A stretch of 64,000 bases of DNA from Actinospineispora acaciae DSM 45401 (GCF_000620785.1 NZ_JIAI01000002.1:248001-312000); one strand, 5' to 3'; shown: positions 24,904-32,966, numbered from the stretch's first letter. Translations and numbers: made by a program. Notes: generated from the sequence alone by a model not told the origin.

Positions 24904-27021
24904 ATGCGGCGTCCGGCGATCGCGCCCTCGGCGGCCGTCGTGCTGGTCACCGTGCTGTTGCCGGTGGTGATCAACCTGGCCACCGGCACGGTGCCCGACG
25001 AGTGGCGCCCCTGGTTGTGGCTGGCCTGGCCGGCGGCGGGGGTGCTGGGTGTCGTCGCCGTCGTCCTGGAGACGCGGCGGCAACGTTCGCGGCCGGACCC
25101 TGCGCCCGCCGATTCGACCGAGCCGGCGGACGACGGCGCGCGCCTGGACCTCGCGGCCGCCGCGCTGGCGACCGCGGTGCGCGAGCAGTGGACCGAGGAG
25201 GCCGCCCACCGGGGCCTGCGGGTGCGTGACCCGATGCGGGTGCGCTGGTCGGCGGTGACCGGCCGGTTCGCGGCGGAACCCTCGGCGGTGCTCGGCACCG
25301 CGCCCGCGGTGGGCCGGCCGCTGCGGCTGCGCGCCAGCGGTGACGTGCTGGACGCCATCGCCGGCTTCCGCCGGCTGCCGCGCAGGCAGCTGATGGTGCT
25401 CGGCGAGGCGGGCTCCGGCAAGAGCGTGCTGGCCATCCTGCTGACCCTGGGCCTGCTCGAGCACCGGACGGCGGACGAGCCGGTCCCGGTGCTGCTGACG
25501 CTGTCGTCGTGGCACCCCCGGGTCGAGCATCTGTACACCTGGCTGGCCCGCAACCTGGTCGCCGAGTACGCGTTCCTGGGTGATGCGCGCCGGTACGGGC
25601 GGGACGCCGCGCTGCGGCTGCTCACCTCCGGGCGGGTCATGCCGGTGCTGGACGGCCTGGACGAGATGTCCGCCGAGCTGCGGCCGGCCGCGATCGGCGA
25701 GGTCGACAGGGTGGTGCAGGACCGGCCGGTGGTGGTGACCTGCCGGTGGCAGGAGTACCGGACGGCCGCCGACGCCCTCGGGCAGAAGATGTCGTTCATG
25801 GCCGTCCAGCTCGATCCGGTCCGGGTCGACGACGCCGAGCGGTACCTGGCGCGGACGTCGACGTCGGCCGCGAAGTGGCGGGCGGTGCTGGCCGAGCTGC
25901 GCGCCGACCCCGAGCTGCCGCTGGCGCGGGCACTGTCCAGCCCGCTGCTGCTCGGGCTGGCCCGAGACGTCTACGCCCCGGCCGGCAGCGACCCGGCCGA
26001 GCTGCTGGACCGCGACCGGTTCCCCGACCAGCGGGCCATCGAGCGCTCGCTGCTCGACACGCTCATCCCGGTCAGCTACGCCGAGCACCCTCGGCTCCCC
26101 GGTGGCCGGCCCGGCGCCCGCTACGGGGAGGACAGCGCCCGCCGGTGGCTGGCCTTCCTCGCCGGCCACCTGCACCGGCTGGGCAGCTACGACCTGGCCT
26201 GGTGGCGGCTGCACCGGGCGCTTCCGCCCCGTGGCCTGGAGGTGCTCGCCGGTCTCGCCTGCGCGGTGCTGACCGGGCCGTCCATCGGGCTGCTCGCCGG
26301 CCTGGTGTTCGGGCCCCGCTACCTCCTGGTGGCCGGGCTGGCGACCGGGCTGGGCATCGGGCCCGGGGCGGCCCTGCTGGTCGGCCTGCGGCACGGGCCG
26401 GCGCCGTCCCGGATCCTGTTCAGCCTGCGCGGCCGGGGCGGCCAGGTGCGCCGGGCCCTGGCGGTCGGCCTCGCCGCCGGCCCGGTCGCCGGTACCATCT
26501 TCGGCCTGCTGTTCTGGCTGGTCGGACGGGTACAGCCGGGCCTGGAGATCGGAATGGTGGCCGGGCTGGTGGCAGGGACCGTGGGCGGGCTCGGGGTGGG
26601 CGTGATGTCCGCGCTGCGGGCGCCGATCGAGTCCGCCCGGGTGGTCGACCCGGCCTCGCTGCTGGCCGCCGACCGGGGCGCGGCGCTGGTCCAGGCCGGG
26701 GCCGGTGGACTGGCCGCCGCGCTGGTGGCTGGCACGCTGGCCGCGCTCGCCGCCGGCCCGCACACCCGGCCCGGGCTGCCGCTGGTCGCCGGGCTCGGGG
26801 TCGGGGTCGGCGTCGCGCTGGTCGCGACCTGCACCACCGCCTGGGGCCAGTGGGTGCTCACCCGGCTGTGGCTGGCCCTGGGCGGCCGCACGCCGTGGCG
26901 CCTGCTCGGCTTCCTCCGGGACGCGCACCGGCGCAACGTGCTGCGCCAGACCGGCGGCGTCCACCAGTTCCGGCACGCGCTGCTGCAGGCCCACCTGGCC
27001 GGAGCCGTGCCTGACGTCTGA
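24904..27021 (+). CDS. membrane-associated NACHT-domain NTPase
   Basis: A 705-residue protein. N-terminal helices (residues about 10-55) are followed by a NACHT-type NTPase: Walker A GEAGSGKS at 167-174, Walker B VMPVLDGLDEM, and a sensor in VVVTCRWQEY. The C-terminal half contains many Gly/Ala/Leu-rich membrane segments from about residue 440, and it ends with the QFRHALLQAHLA motif that often closes such actinobacterial NACHT proteins. These are STAND-like switches; some NACHT proteins take part in phage defence, but no effector domain is visible and no defence genes are adjacent. It interrupts the housekeeping block between corA and nif3. Confidence 0.85.
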   Translation: MRRPAIAPSAAVVLVTVLLPVVINLATGTVPDEWRPWLWLAWPAAGVLGVVAVVLETRRQRSRPDPAPADSTEPADDGARLDLAAAALATAVREQWTEEAAHRGLRVRDPMRVRWSAVTGRFAAEPSAVLGTAPAVGRPLRLRASGDVLDAIAGFRRLPRRQLMVLGEAGSGKSVLAILLTLGLLEHRTADEPVPVLLTLSSWHPRVEHLYTWLARNLVAEYAFLGDARRYGRDAALRLLTSGRVMPVLDGLDEMSAELRPAAIGEVDRVVQDRPVVVTCRWQEYRTAADALGQKMSFMAVQLDPVRVDDAERYLARTSTSAAKWRAVLAELRADPELPLARALSSPLLLGLARDVYAPAGSDPAELLDRDRFPDQRAIERSLLDTLIPVSYAEHPRLPGGRPGARYGEDSARRWLAFLAGHLHRLGSYDLAWWRLHRALPPRGLEVLAGLACAVLTGPSIGLLAGLVFGPRYLLVAGLATGLGIGPGAALLVGLRHGPAPSRILFSLRGRGGQVRRALAVGLAAGPVAGTIFGLLFWLVGRVQPGLEIGMVAGLVAGTVGGLGVGVMSALRAPIESARVVDPASLLAADRGAALVQAGAGGLAAALVAGTLAALAAGPHTRPGLPLVAGLGVGVGVALVATCTTAWGQWVLTRLWLALGGRTPWRLLGFLRDAHRRNVLRQTGGVHQFRHALLQAHLAGAVPDV

Positions 27022-27051
27022 GCGGCGCGCCGCGCGCACTACGGTGCCCGT

Positions 27052-28176
27052 GTGCCAGGAGACGTGATCAGGCTGCGGGACGTGGTGGCCGCGCTGGAAA
27101 GGGCCTACCCGCCGGCGCTGGCCGAGGCGTGGGACGCGGTGGGGCTGGTCTGCGGCGACCCGGAGGAGCCGGTGTCGCGGGTGCTGGTCGCCGTCGACCC
27201 GGTGCCGGAGACCGTCGAGGAGGCCATCGCCTCCGGGGCACAACTGCTGGTCACGCACCACCCGCTGCTGCTGCGCGGGGTGCACGGCGTGCCCGCCGAC
27301 AGCCCGAAGGGCCGGCTGGTGCACCGGATGGTCAGGGCCGGGATCGGGCTCTACACCGCGCACACCAACGCCGACTCCGCCGACCCAGGGGTGTCCGACG
27401 CGCTGGCCGAGGCGCTGGGGGTGACCGTCACCGGGCCGTTGCGGCCCAGGGCCGCCGAGGCGCTGGACAAGATCGTCACGTTCGTCCCCACCGGCGCGCC
27501 GGCGGCCCGGGTGCTGGACGCCCTCACCGAGGCCGGCGCGCACGGCAGGGCCGCCGAGGGCGCCGCCCAGTTCGCGCCCGAAGAGGTCAGGCTGGAGCTG
27601 GTGCTGCCGCGCGCCCGCCGCCGCGACGTGGTCGCCGCGCTGCGGGCCGCGCACCCGTACCAGGAACCGGCGTTCGACCTGTTCGAGATGGCCGAGGTCC
27701 CGGGCCGGCGCGGGCTGGGCAGGGTCGGCGAGCTGGACCGGCCCGAACCGCTGGCCGCGTTCGCCGAGCGGGCGGCCGCCGCGCTGCCGGCCACCGCGTG
27801 GGGGGTGCGCGCGGCCGGCGACCCGGAGCGGATGGTCGGCACCGTTGCGGTGTGCGGCGGCGCCGGAGACTCCGCGCTGGACGCAGCCACCGCCGCCGGC
27901 GCGGACGTCTACCTGACCGCCGACCTGCGCCACCACCCGGCGTCCGAGCACCTGCTCGCCGGCACCGCGCCGGCCCGCCCGACCCCCGCGCTGGTGGACG
28001 TGGCGCACTGGGCGTCGGAACACCCGTGGTGCGCGCAGGCCGCCTCCGTGATCGAGACCGCGCTGCGGGGTACGGTCGAGGTTCGCGTCTCGTGGCTGCG
28101 CACCGACCCGTGGACGGTCGGTGCCCGCGCGCCGGAGAACCGACCGGAGAGCTCGCCAGAAGGGACCCCGCCGTGA
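27052..28176 (+). CDS. Nif3-like dinuclear metal-centre protein
   Basis: A 374-residue Nif3/YbgI family protein. LLVTHHPLLLRGVHG and YTAHTNADSA supply His ligands, ALVDVAHWASE the C-terminal ligands, and the insert from about residue 130 to 240 (VTFVPTGAPAARVLDALTEAGAH, AAHPYQEPAFDLFEM) is the CutA-like domain common in Gram-positive members. It is the counterpart of M. tuberculosis Rv2230c. Biochemical role is unsettled (GTP cyclohydrolase-like fold). It overlaps the next gene by 4 bp. GTG start. Confidence 0.92.
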   Translation: MPGDVIRLRDVVAALERAYPPALAEAWDAVGLVCGDPEEPVSRVLVAVDPVPETVEEAIASGAQLLVTHHPLLLRGVHGVPADSPKGRLVHRMVRAGIGLYTAHTNADSADPGVSDALAEALGVTVTGPLRPRAAEALDKIVTFVPTGAPAARVLDALTEAGAHGRAAEGAAQFAPEEVRLELVLPRARRRDVVAALRAAHPYQEPAFDLFEMAEVPGRRGLGRVGELDRPEPLAAFAERAAAALPATAWGVRAAGDPERMVGTVAVCGGAGDSALDAATAAGADVYLTADLRHHPASEHLLAGTAPARPTPALVDVAHWASEHPWCAQAASVIETALRGTVEVRVSWLRTDPWTVGARAPENRPESSPEGTPP

Positions 28177-28910
28177 ACGCCGAACCCGCTGTCCAACAGC
28201 GGCTGCTCCAACTGGCCGAGGTCGATGCCGAGCTCAACCGGATCGACCACCGCCGCCGTGCCATGCCGGAGCTGACCGAGATCACCGACGCCGAGCGGAC
28301 CGTGCGGGAACGCAAGGACGCCGTGGTGGCCGCCGAGACCCAGGCCGGCGACCTGGACCGGGAGATCGCCCGGCTGGAGCGCGACGTGGACGGCGTGCGC
28401 GCGCGGGCCAAGCGGGACAACGACATGCTCGCCGGCTCCGGGCTGCCCGCCAAGCAGGCCGCCGACCTGCAGCACGAGCTGGAGACGCTGGCCCGCCGCC
28501 AGGGCGTCCTGGAGGACGAGCTGCTCGAGGTGATGGAGCGCCGCGAGGCGGTGCAGGCCAACGTGGACGCCACCAGGACCGAGCTGGCCACCGCCGAGCA
28601 GGCGCTGGCCGACGCCACCGAGCGCAGGGACATCGCGCTGGCCGACCTGGACGCCACCGAGGCCGGCCGCCGGCGCGACCGCGAGCCGCTGGCCGCCGAG
28701 ATGCCCGCCGAGCTGCTGGAGCTGTACGAGTCGCTGCGGGCGAAGAACGGCACCGGCGCGGCGCCGCTGCGGGCCCGCCGCTGTGGGGCCTGCCGGCTGG
28801 AGCTGGACCGATCGGAGCTGAGCCACATCAAGGCGGCGGCCCCGCAGACAGTGCTACGGCACGAGGAGTGTGGAGTGATCATGGTGCGTACGCCGGAGTC
28901 CGGGCTGTGA
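28173..28910 (+). CDS. coiled-coil protein with C4 zinc ribbon
   Basis: A 245-residue protein: residues about 10-175 form a long coiled-coil hairpin rich in Glu, Arg and Ala heptads, and the C-terminus carries RRCGACRLEL and HEECGVIMVR, together a C4 zinc ribbon. It matches the conserved family next to Nif3 (Rv2229c in M. tuberculosis), thought to bind nucleic acid or to connect RNA and protein quality control; the exact role is unknown. GTG start overlapping the Nif3 stop. Confidence 0.92.
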   Translation: MNAEPAVQQRLLQLAEVDAELNRIDHRRRAMPELTEITDAERTVRERKDAVVAAETQAGDLDREIARLERDVDGVRARAKRDNDMLAGSGLPAKQAADLQHELETLARRQGVLEDELLEVMERREAVQANVDATRTELATAEQALADATERRDIALADLDATEAGRRRDREPLAAEMPAELLELYESLRAKNGTGAAPLRARRCGACRLELDRSELSHIKAAAPQTVLRHEECGVIMVRTPESGL

Positions 28911-29335
28911 GGCTGGTCATCGAGGCGGACGGCGGCGCGCGGGGCAACCCGGGCCCGGCCGGCTACGGCGCTGTGGTGTGCGACGCCGAGTCCGGCGAGG
29001 TGCTCGCGGAGGCCTCCGACGGCCTGGGCGTGACCACCAACAACGTCGCCGAGTACCGGGGCCTGCTTGCCGGCCTGCGCGCCGCCGCCGACCTGGCCGC
29101 CGCCGTGACCGAGGTAGAAGTCCGCATGGACTCCAAGCTCGTGGTCGAACAGATGTCCGGCCGCTGGAAGATCAAGAACGACACCCTCCGCCCGCTCGCG
29201 CTGGAAGCCGCCCGCCTGGCCCGCGACCTGGGCACCGTCCGCTACACCTGGATCCCCCGAGCCCGCAACCAACGAGCCGACCGCCTCGCCAACCTGGCTA
29301 TGGACGCCCAAGCCTCCCCAAGCGCACGCCCGTGA
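28907..29335 (+). CDS. RNase HI-like protein (unfused)
   Basis: A 142-residue RNase H domain. VIEADGGARGNPGPAGYGAVV holds the first catalytic Asp (Asp8), NNVAEYRGL the Glu, RMDSKLVVEQMSGRWKIKN the second Asp, and RARNQRADRLANLA the last Asp region (motifs cited in part). In M. tuberculosis Rv2228c this domain is the N-terminal half of a fused RNase H/CobC-like phosphatase. Here a TGA at 29333 ends the RNase H, and the phosphatase begins in another frame with an overlapping GTG. Cleaves RNA in RNA:DNA hybrids. Confidence 0.9.
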   Translation: MRLVIEADGGARGNPGPAGYGAVVCDAESGEVLAEASDGLGVTTNNVAEYRGLLAGLRAAADLAAAVTEVEVRMDSKLVVEQMSGRWKIKNDTLRPLALEAARLARDLGTVRYTWIPRARNQRADRLANLAMDAQASPSARP

Positions 29336-30072
29336 ACCCCCCCGCGAGTCGGGACATTCGTCAGGGTGAGTCGGGACATTCGTCAGACTCGGCGGCCCAG
29401 GCCCCGGCCTCGGCGAGCTGGACCGGCCAGACCGGCCACCCGACCCGCCTGCTGCTGCTCCGGCACGGCCAGACCGAGATGTCCGTCGAACGCCGCTACT
29501 CCGGCCGCGCCAACCCGGACCTGACCGAGCACGGCCACGCCCAGGCCGCCGCCGTCGCCGCCGGCATCCGCTCGCTGGACGGCGCCGCCGACGTGACCGC
29601 CGTGCTCAGCTCGCCGCTGCGCCGCGCCCGGCAGACCGCCGACCCGGTCGCCGCCGCCCTGGGCCTGCCCGTGACCAGCCACGACGCGCTCCTGGAGACC
29701 GACTTCGGCGCGTGGGACGGGCTCACGTTCGCGCAAGCTCGCGACCGCGACCCGGACATCCACCGCCGCTGGCTGGGCGACGAGACGGTCCGCCCGCCCG
29801 GCGGGGAGAGCTTCGCCGACGTGTCCTCCCGCGTGACCGGCCTGCGCGACGAGCTCGTGGCCGGACACCCGAACCAGACGTTGCTGCTGGTCAGCCACGT
29901 CACGCCGATCAAGCTCCTGCTCCGGATGGCGCTGGACGCCGGCCCGTCCGTGCTCTACCGCCTGCACCTCGACCTGGCCTCGCTGTCCATCACCGACCTC
30001 TACCCCGACGGCGGCGCCTCCGTACGCCTGGTCAACTACCGTTTCCCCTGGTCAGAACCCGTGAGTGGTTAG
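29332..30072 (+). CDS. histidine phosphatase (CobC-like, alpha-ribazole phosphatase type), unfused
   Basis: A 246-residue product whose first about 38 residues are low-complexity sequence encoded by the 22-bp repeat region. The phosphatase proper starts at RLLLLRHGQTEMSVERRYSG, with the phosphohistidine in RHG, then SSPLRRARQTADPVA, FGAWDGL and LLVSHVTPIK with the second catalytic His. In cobalamin synthesis such domains remove phosphate from alpha-ribazole phosphate; Rv2228c carries it fused to RNase H. The GTG start overlaps the RNase H stop (GTGA), so coupling is likely. The stop codon lies inside a 44-bp perfect palindrome. Confidence 0.88.
   Translation: MNPPASRDIRQGESGHSSDSAAQAPASASWTGQTGHPTRLLLLRHGQTEMSVERRYSGRANPDLTEHGHAQAAAVAAGIRSLDGAADVTAVLSSPLRRARQTADPVAAALGLPVTSHDALLETDFGAWDGLTFAQARDRDPDIHRRWLGDETVRPPGGESFADVSSRVTGLRDELVAGHPNQTLLLVSHVTPIKLLLRMALDAGPSVLYRLHLDLASLSITDLYPDGGASVRLVNYRFPWSEPVSG
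29346..29386 (+). repeat. two copies of a 19-bp direct repeat, 22-bp period
   Basis: GAGTCGGGACATTCGTCAG occurs at 29346-29364 and again at 29368-29386. It lies in the linker between the RNase H and phosphatase domains, which are one protein in M. tuberculosis. A period of 22 bp shifts the reading frame. It may be part of a dispersed repeat family in the genome; only these two copies are seen here. Confidence 0.8.
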
Positions 30073-30102
30073 CGTCGCTATAGCGACGCTAACCACTCAC
30101 GG
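30059..30102. terminator. 44-bp perfect palindrome at the phosphatase 3' end
   Basis: From 30059 to 30102 the sequence is a perfect palindrome; the left arm contains GTGAGTGGTTAGCGTCGCTA and the right arm is its exact complement, with no unpaired loop. The phosphatase stop codon (30070-30072) is inside it. It could act as a bidirectional terminator or be a small dispersed palindromic repeat. There is no T-run on either side. Confidence 0.7.
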
Positions 30103-30157
30103 CCTTTGACCTCGGCAAACCCCGCGCAGTCGGAACCGCAACCCGCCGCCTCGGGGC

Positions 30158-30387
30158 CTACCGTCCGTCCTGGACCCCCCGGCGCGCGAGCCACAGCAGC
30201 CCGACCGGGATGAGGCCGAGCGGGAAACCCGCGTGGACATCGACCGCAGCTCGCCCCGGACCCAGCCGTCCAGGTGCCCGAGCCAGGCGGCCTGCACCAG
30301 GAAGAGGGCCAGGTGGACCGAGCCGATCGCGATCAGCGACAGGCCGGCCCATCTCGCCTGGCGGAGTCCGGCCTGGGCGGGGGTCAT
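30158..30387 (-). pseudogene. frameshifted small membrane protein (DUF6463-like)
   Basis: Starting from ATG 30387 (overlapping the TetR stop as ATGA) the frame reads MTPAQAGLRQARWAGLSLIA then IGSVHLALFLVQAAWLGHLDGWVRGELRS, like the first helix and loop of DUF6463-type proteins. About 70 codons before the expected end, the matching continuation (FPLGLIPVGLLWLARRG, ending at 30158) is in another frame. The original frame goes on as low-complexity Arg-rich residues to 30097. A frameshift, perhaps with a small deletion, best explains this. It was probably controlled by the TetR gene in the same unit. Confidence 0.55.
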
Positions 30388-30926
30388 GACGGCACCAGGC
30401 GCAGGGCCAGCTCGTAGATCCTGCGCAGCTGGTCGGTCGTCAGCGGCGGCAGCAGGTGGGTGGCGCCGATGAGCAGTACGTAGAAGATCTGGGCCAGCGG
30501 CTCGGCCTCGTCGTCGCCGAGCTCTCGACAGAGCCCGAGGAGGTACTCGATGCGGATGGCGTCGATGCGTTCCTGGGCGGCGCGCACGTCGTCGTCCTGG
30601 TGTGCCCAGGCCCGCACCGCGACCTCCAGGGCGTCCACGCCGTCGACGGGATGCGCCCGCAGCCCCAGCTCGACCAGGCGGCGCAGCCGCTGCTCGGCCC
30701 CCAGACCGGGCGTGGCCTCCACGGCCTCGATGTAGCGCCGGGTGTGAACGTTCTCCAGCCGTTCCAGCAGGGCGAGCTTGAACCCGCGCGCGCTGCCGAA
30801 ATGGTGGTAGTACGAGCCCTTGCTCGCCTCCAGCCGCGCCGCCAGCTTGTCGATCTTCACGCCGGGCGCGCCGTCCGTGACCAGGGCCTCCTCGCCGGCC
30901 GCCAGCCACGCCTCTCGACTCGCCAT
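30384..30926 (-). CDS. TetR-family regulator
   Basis: A 180-residue TetR protein; the HTH is VKIDKLAARLEASKGSYYHHFGSARGFKLAL (parts; residues about 23-53). It is divergent from the DUF2867-type gene, and the intervening CCGTA-CCA-TACGG palindrome is the probable operator. Its stop overlaps the start of the broken DUF6463-like gene, its presumed co-transcribed target. Ligand unknown. Confidence 0.88.
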   Translation of the reverse strand: MASREAWLAAGEEALVTDGAPGVKIDKLAARLEASKGSYYHHFGSARGFKLALLERLENVHTRRYIEAVEATPGLGAEQRLRRLVELGLRAHPVDGVDALEVAVRAWAHQDDDVRAAQERIDAIRIEYLLGLCRELGDDEAEPLAQIFYVLLIGATHLLPPLTTDQLRRIYELALRLVPS

Positions 30927-30934
30927 GGCCGGGA

Positions 30935-30947
30935 CCGTACCATACGG
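30935..30947. promoter_or_regulatory. putative TetR operator
   Basis: CCGTA-CCA-TACGG is a 13-bp inverted repeat 8 bp upstream of the TetR start and 32 bp upstream of the divergent gene at 30979. It overlaps the likely promoters of both. Confidence 0.5.
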
Positions 30948-30978
30948 TTTAGTCTAGTCCGGAGACGGAGGTCCAGGA

Positions 30979-31572
30979 GTGAAGCTTCCGAATACCGCGC
31001 ACACCGCGCGTCCCTGGCGCATCCACGAGATCGCCCCCGACTTCACGGTCGAGGACGTGTGGGCGCTGCCGACACCGGGCGGGCCGGACGACCTGCCCCG
31101 GCTGGTCGAGCAGACCGCCCGGGGCGAGTTCCCCGGCCGCGACAGCCCGCTCATCGTCCAGTTCCTGTGGGCCGCGCGCTGGACGATCGGCGCGGTGCTG
31201 GGCCTGGACCGTTCCGGCGACGGCCTCGACTCGCGGGCGGCCTCGCTGCGGGAGCGGCTGCCGGCGGACATGCGCGAGGTGCCGGCGGGGCCCGAGTTCA
31301 CGACGCTTCCCTTCCGCTCGGTGTACCAGCTCCACGACGAGTGGGCGGCGGAGATCGCGAACCGGACGGTGCACGGGGTCATGCACATGGGCTGGGTCCC
31401 GGACGGCGCGGGCGGTTACCGGGGCCAGATGGCGGTGCTGGTCAAGCCGAACGGCCTGTTCGGCGCCGCCTACATGGCCGCGATCAAGCCGTTTCGCCAC
31501 CTGTTCGTCTACCCGGCGCTGATGCGCGCGATCGAGCGCGAGTGGCGGGCGTCGGAGGCGGTCGACGGGTAG
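30979..31572 (+). CDS. DUF2867-family protein
   Basis: A 197-residue protein with the features of DUF2867: WRIHEIAPDFTVEDVWALPT near the N-terminus, YQLHDEWAAEIANRTVHGVMH in the middle and MAVLVKPNGLFGAAYMAAIKPFRHLFVYPALM toward the end (cited in part). DUF2867 proteins belong to the SRPBCC-like lipid/ligand-binding folds; function unknown. GTG start behind GGAGT. It is divergent from a TetR regulator that probably controls it. Confidence 0.8.
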   Translation: MKLPNTAHTARPWRIHEIAPDFTVEDVWALPTPGGPDDLPRLVEQTARGEFPGRDSPLIVQFLWAARWTIGAVLGLDRSGDGLDSRAASLRERLPADMREVPAGPEFTTLPFRSVYQLHDEWAAEIANRTVHGVMHMGWVPDGAGGYRGQMAVLVKPNGLFGAAYMAAIKPFRHLFVYPALMRAIEREWRASEAVDG

Positions 31573-31600
31573 CCCGTGCATATCCGCCGCCGGCGCGGGT

Positions 31601-31617
31601 ATGCATGAGTCATGCAT
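31601..31617. promoter_or_regulatory. 17-bp perfect palindrome covering the marR start codon
   Basis: ATGCATGA-G-TCATGCAT is perfect in both arms and includes the start codon at 31612. A third related half (GTGCAT near 31577) lies upstream. MarR proteins bind such 16-20 bp palindromes, so this is a probable autoregulatory operator that would block initiation directly. Confidence 0.6.
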
Positions 31618-32133
31618 GACGCAGCGGTAGCGCGGACGGCGAACCTGCTCGGCGCGGCGGCGCTGGCGGTCACGGACCTGATGCTGGCGGCGGCGGCGAG
31701 CTCGGGCGGGGTCGGGCCGAGCGCGGCCGCCGCGCTGGTCGTGTTGCGCGCCACGCCGGACCTGAGCGCCACCGAGCTCGGCCGGCGGATCGGGCTCAGC
31801 CAGCCGGCGGCGGCGCGGATGCTCGACTCGATGGCGGCGGCCGGGTTGGTGCGGCGCGAGCGGGGGCAGGGCCGGACGGTGCCGGTCCGGCTCACGGCGG
31901 ACGGTGCCAGAGCGGCGGAGGATCTGGTCAGGGCGCGGGCGGAGCCGTTGGCGGTGCTGGTCGCGGGCCTGGACGAGGCGGACCGGGCCGCGCTGGACGG
32001 GCTGCTCGCCACGCTGCTGGCCCGGCTCTACGACCGGGTGGGCAGCACCGAGCTGTTGTGCCGGCTGTGTGACAGGCCGGCGTGTACGAAGGGCGCGCGG
32101 TGCCCGGTCGGGGCCGCCGCCGAGGGGCGTTGA
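31612..32133 (+). CDS. MarR-family regulator with C-terminal Cys cluster
   Basis: A 173-residue MarR protein. The winged helix spans TPDLSATELGRRIGLSQPAAARMLDSMAAAGLVRRER and the wing RGQGRTVPVRLTADG (cited in part). The C-terminus holds LCRLCDRPACTKGARCPVG, four Cys that could bind a metal or form disulfides, a feature shared with some actinobacterial MarR relatives and suggestive of redox or metal sensing. The start codon is inside a perfect 17-bp palindrome. It overlaps the EamA transporter start as TGATG-type coupling and probably regulates it. Confidence 0.88.
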   Translation: MHDAAVARTANLLGAAALAVTDLMLAAAASSGGVGPSAAAALVVLRATPDLSATELGRRIGLSQPAAARMLDSMAAAGLVRRERGQGRTVPVRLTADGARAAEDLVRARAEPLAVLVAGLDEADRAALDGLLATLLARLYDRVGSTELLCRLCDRPACTKGARCPVGAAAEGR

Positions 32134-32954
32134 TGGGCACGGCGCTGGGGTTGGCCTCGGCGGCCTGTTACGGCATCGCCGACGTGGCCGGTGGGCTGCT
32201 GGCCCGGCGGATGAACTTCGCGGTGGTCGCGATGGTCGGGCAGGCGGCGGCGTTCGTGCTGGTGGTGGTGGTGGCCGCTGTGGCGGTTCCGGCTCAGGCG
32301 GGGGCGGGTGACCTCGGCTGGGGCGCGCTGTCCGGGGTCGGCACCGGGCTCGGCATGGCGTTCCTGTACCGGGGGCTGGCGCGCGGCGCGATGAGCGTGG
32401 TGGTGCCGGTGAGCGCGGTCGGCGGCCTGGCCATTCCGGTCGCGGTGGGCGTGGCGCTGTTCGGCGACCGGCCGACGCCGCTGGCCACGGTGGGCATGGT
32501 GGTCGCGGTGCCGGCGCTCTGGCTGGTCTCGGGCGGGCGCGCGCGGGTCACCTCGGCGGCGGTGGACGGGCTGCTCGCCAGCCTGGGCATCGCGTTGCAG
32601 TACCTGGCGCTGGCCGCCGCCGGGCCGGCCGCGGGCATCTGGCCGGTGGCCGCCGGTCGGCTGGCCGCCGTGCTGGCCATCGCGCCGCTGCTCGCCCGGT
32701 CGGGGCCGGGGTTGTGGCCGCCCGTCCGGCACCTGTTCGGCGCGGCGCTGGCCGGCGGCTTCGCCGCACTGGCCCTGGTCACCTACCTGCTGGCCACCCG
32801 CCAGCAGTTGGTCAGCATCGCGGTCGTGCTGTCCTCGCTGTACCCGGTGATCCCGGTGCTGCTCGGGCTCACCGTGCTGCGGGAACGGCTCGGCGTCGGC
32901 CAGGCGCTGGGGCTGGTCGGGGCCGGCGCGGCGGTGGTGCTGCTCTCGCTGTAG
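32133..32954 (+). CDS. EamA/DMT-family transporter
   Basis: A 273-residue protein with ten predicted helices in two EamA repeats (ASAACYGIADVAGGLLAR starts the first, GLLASLGIALQYLALAAAG the second). The last helices read SLYPVIPVLLGLTVLRERLGVGQALG, a strong DMT signature. Probably a metabolite or drug exporter. The ATG at 32133 overlaps the MarR stop; the regulator likely controls it. Convergent with a polysaccharide-lyase-like gene. Confidence 0.9.
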   Translation: MGTALGLASAACYGIADVAGGLLARRMNFAVVAMVGQAAAFVLVVVVAAVAVPAQAGAGDLGWGALSGVGTGLGMAFLYRGLARGAMSVVVPVSAVGGLAIPVAVGVALFGDRPTPLATVGMVVAVPALWLVSGGRARVTSAAVDGLLASLGIALQYLALAAAGPAAGIWPVAAGRLAAVLAIAPLLARSGPGLWPPVRHLFGAALAGGFAALALVTYLLATRQQLVSIAVVLSSLYPVIPVLLGLTVLRERLGVGQALGLVGAGAAVVLLSL

Positions 32955-32966
32955 CCGACGGCGCGG

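Noticed and set aside
29346..29386. CRISPR repeats
   Set aside because: Only two copies with a 3-bp gap, no spacers and no cas genes.
29332..29390. Excision of one 22-bp repeat restoring the RNase H-phosphatase fusion
   Set aside because: The RNase H stop (29333-29335) lies before the repeats, so removing one copy would not join the frames.
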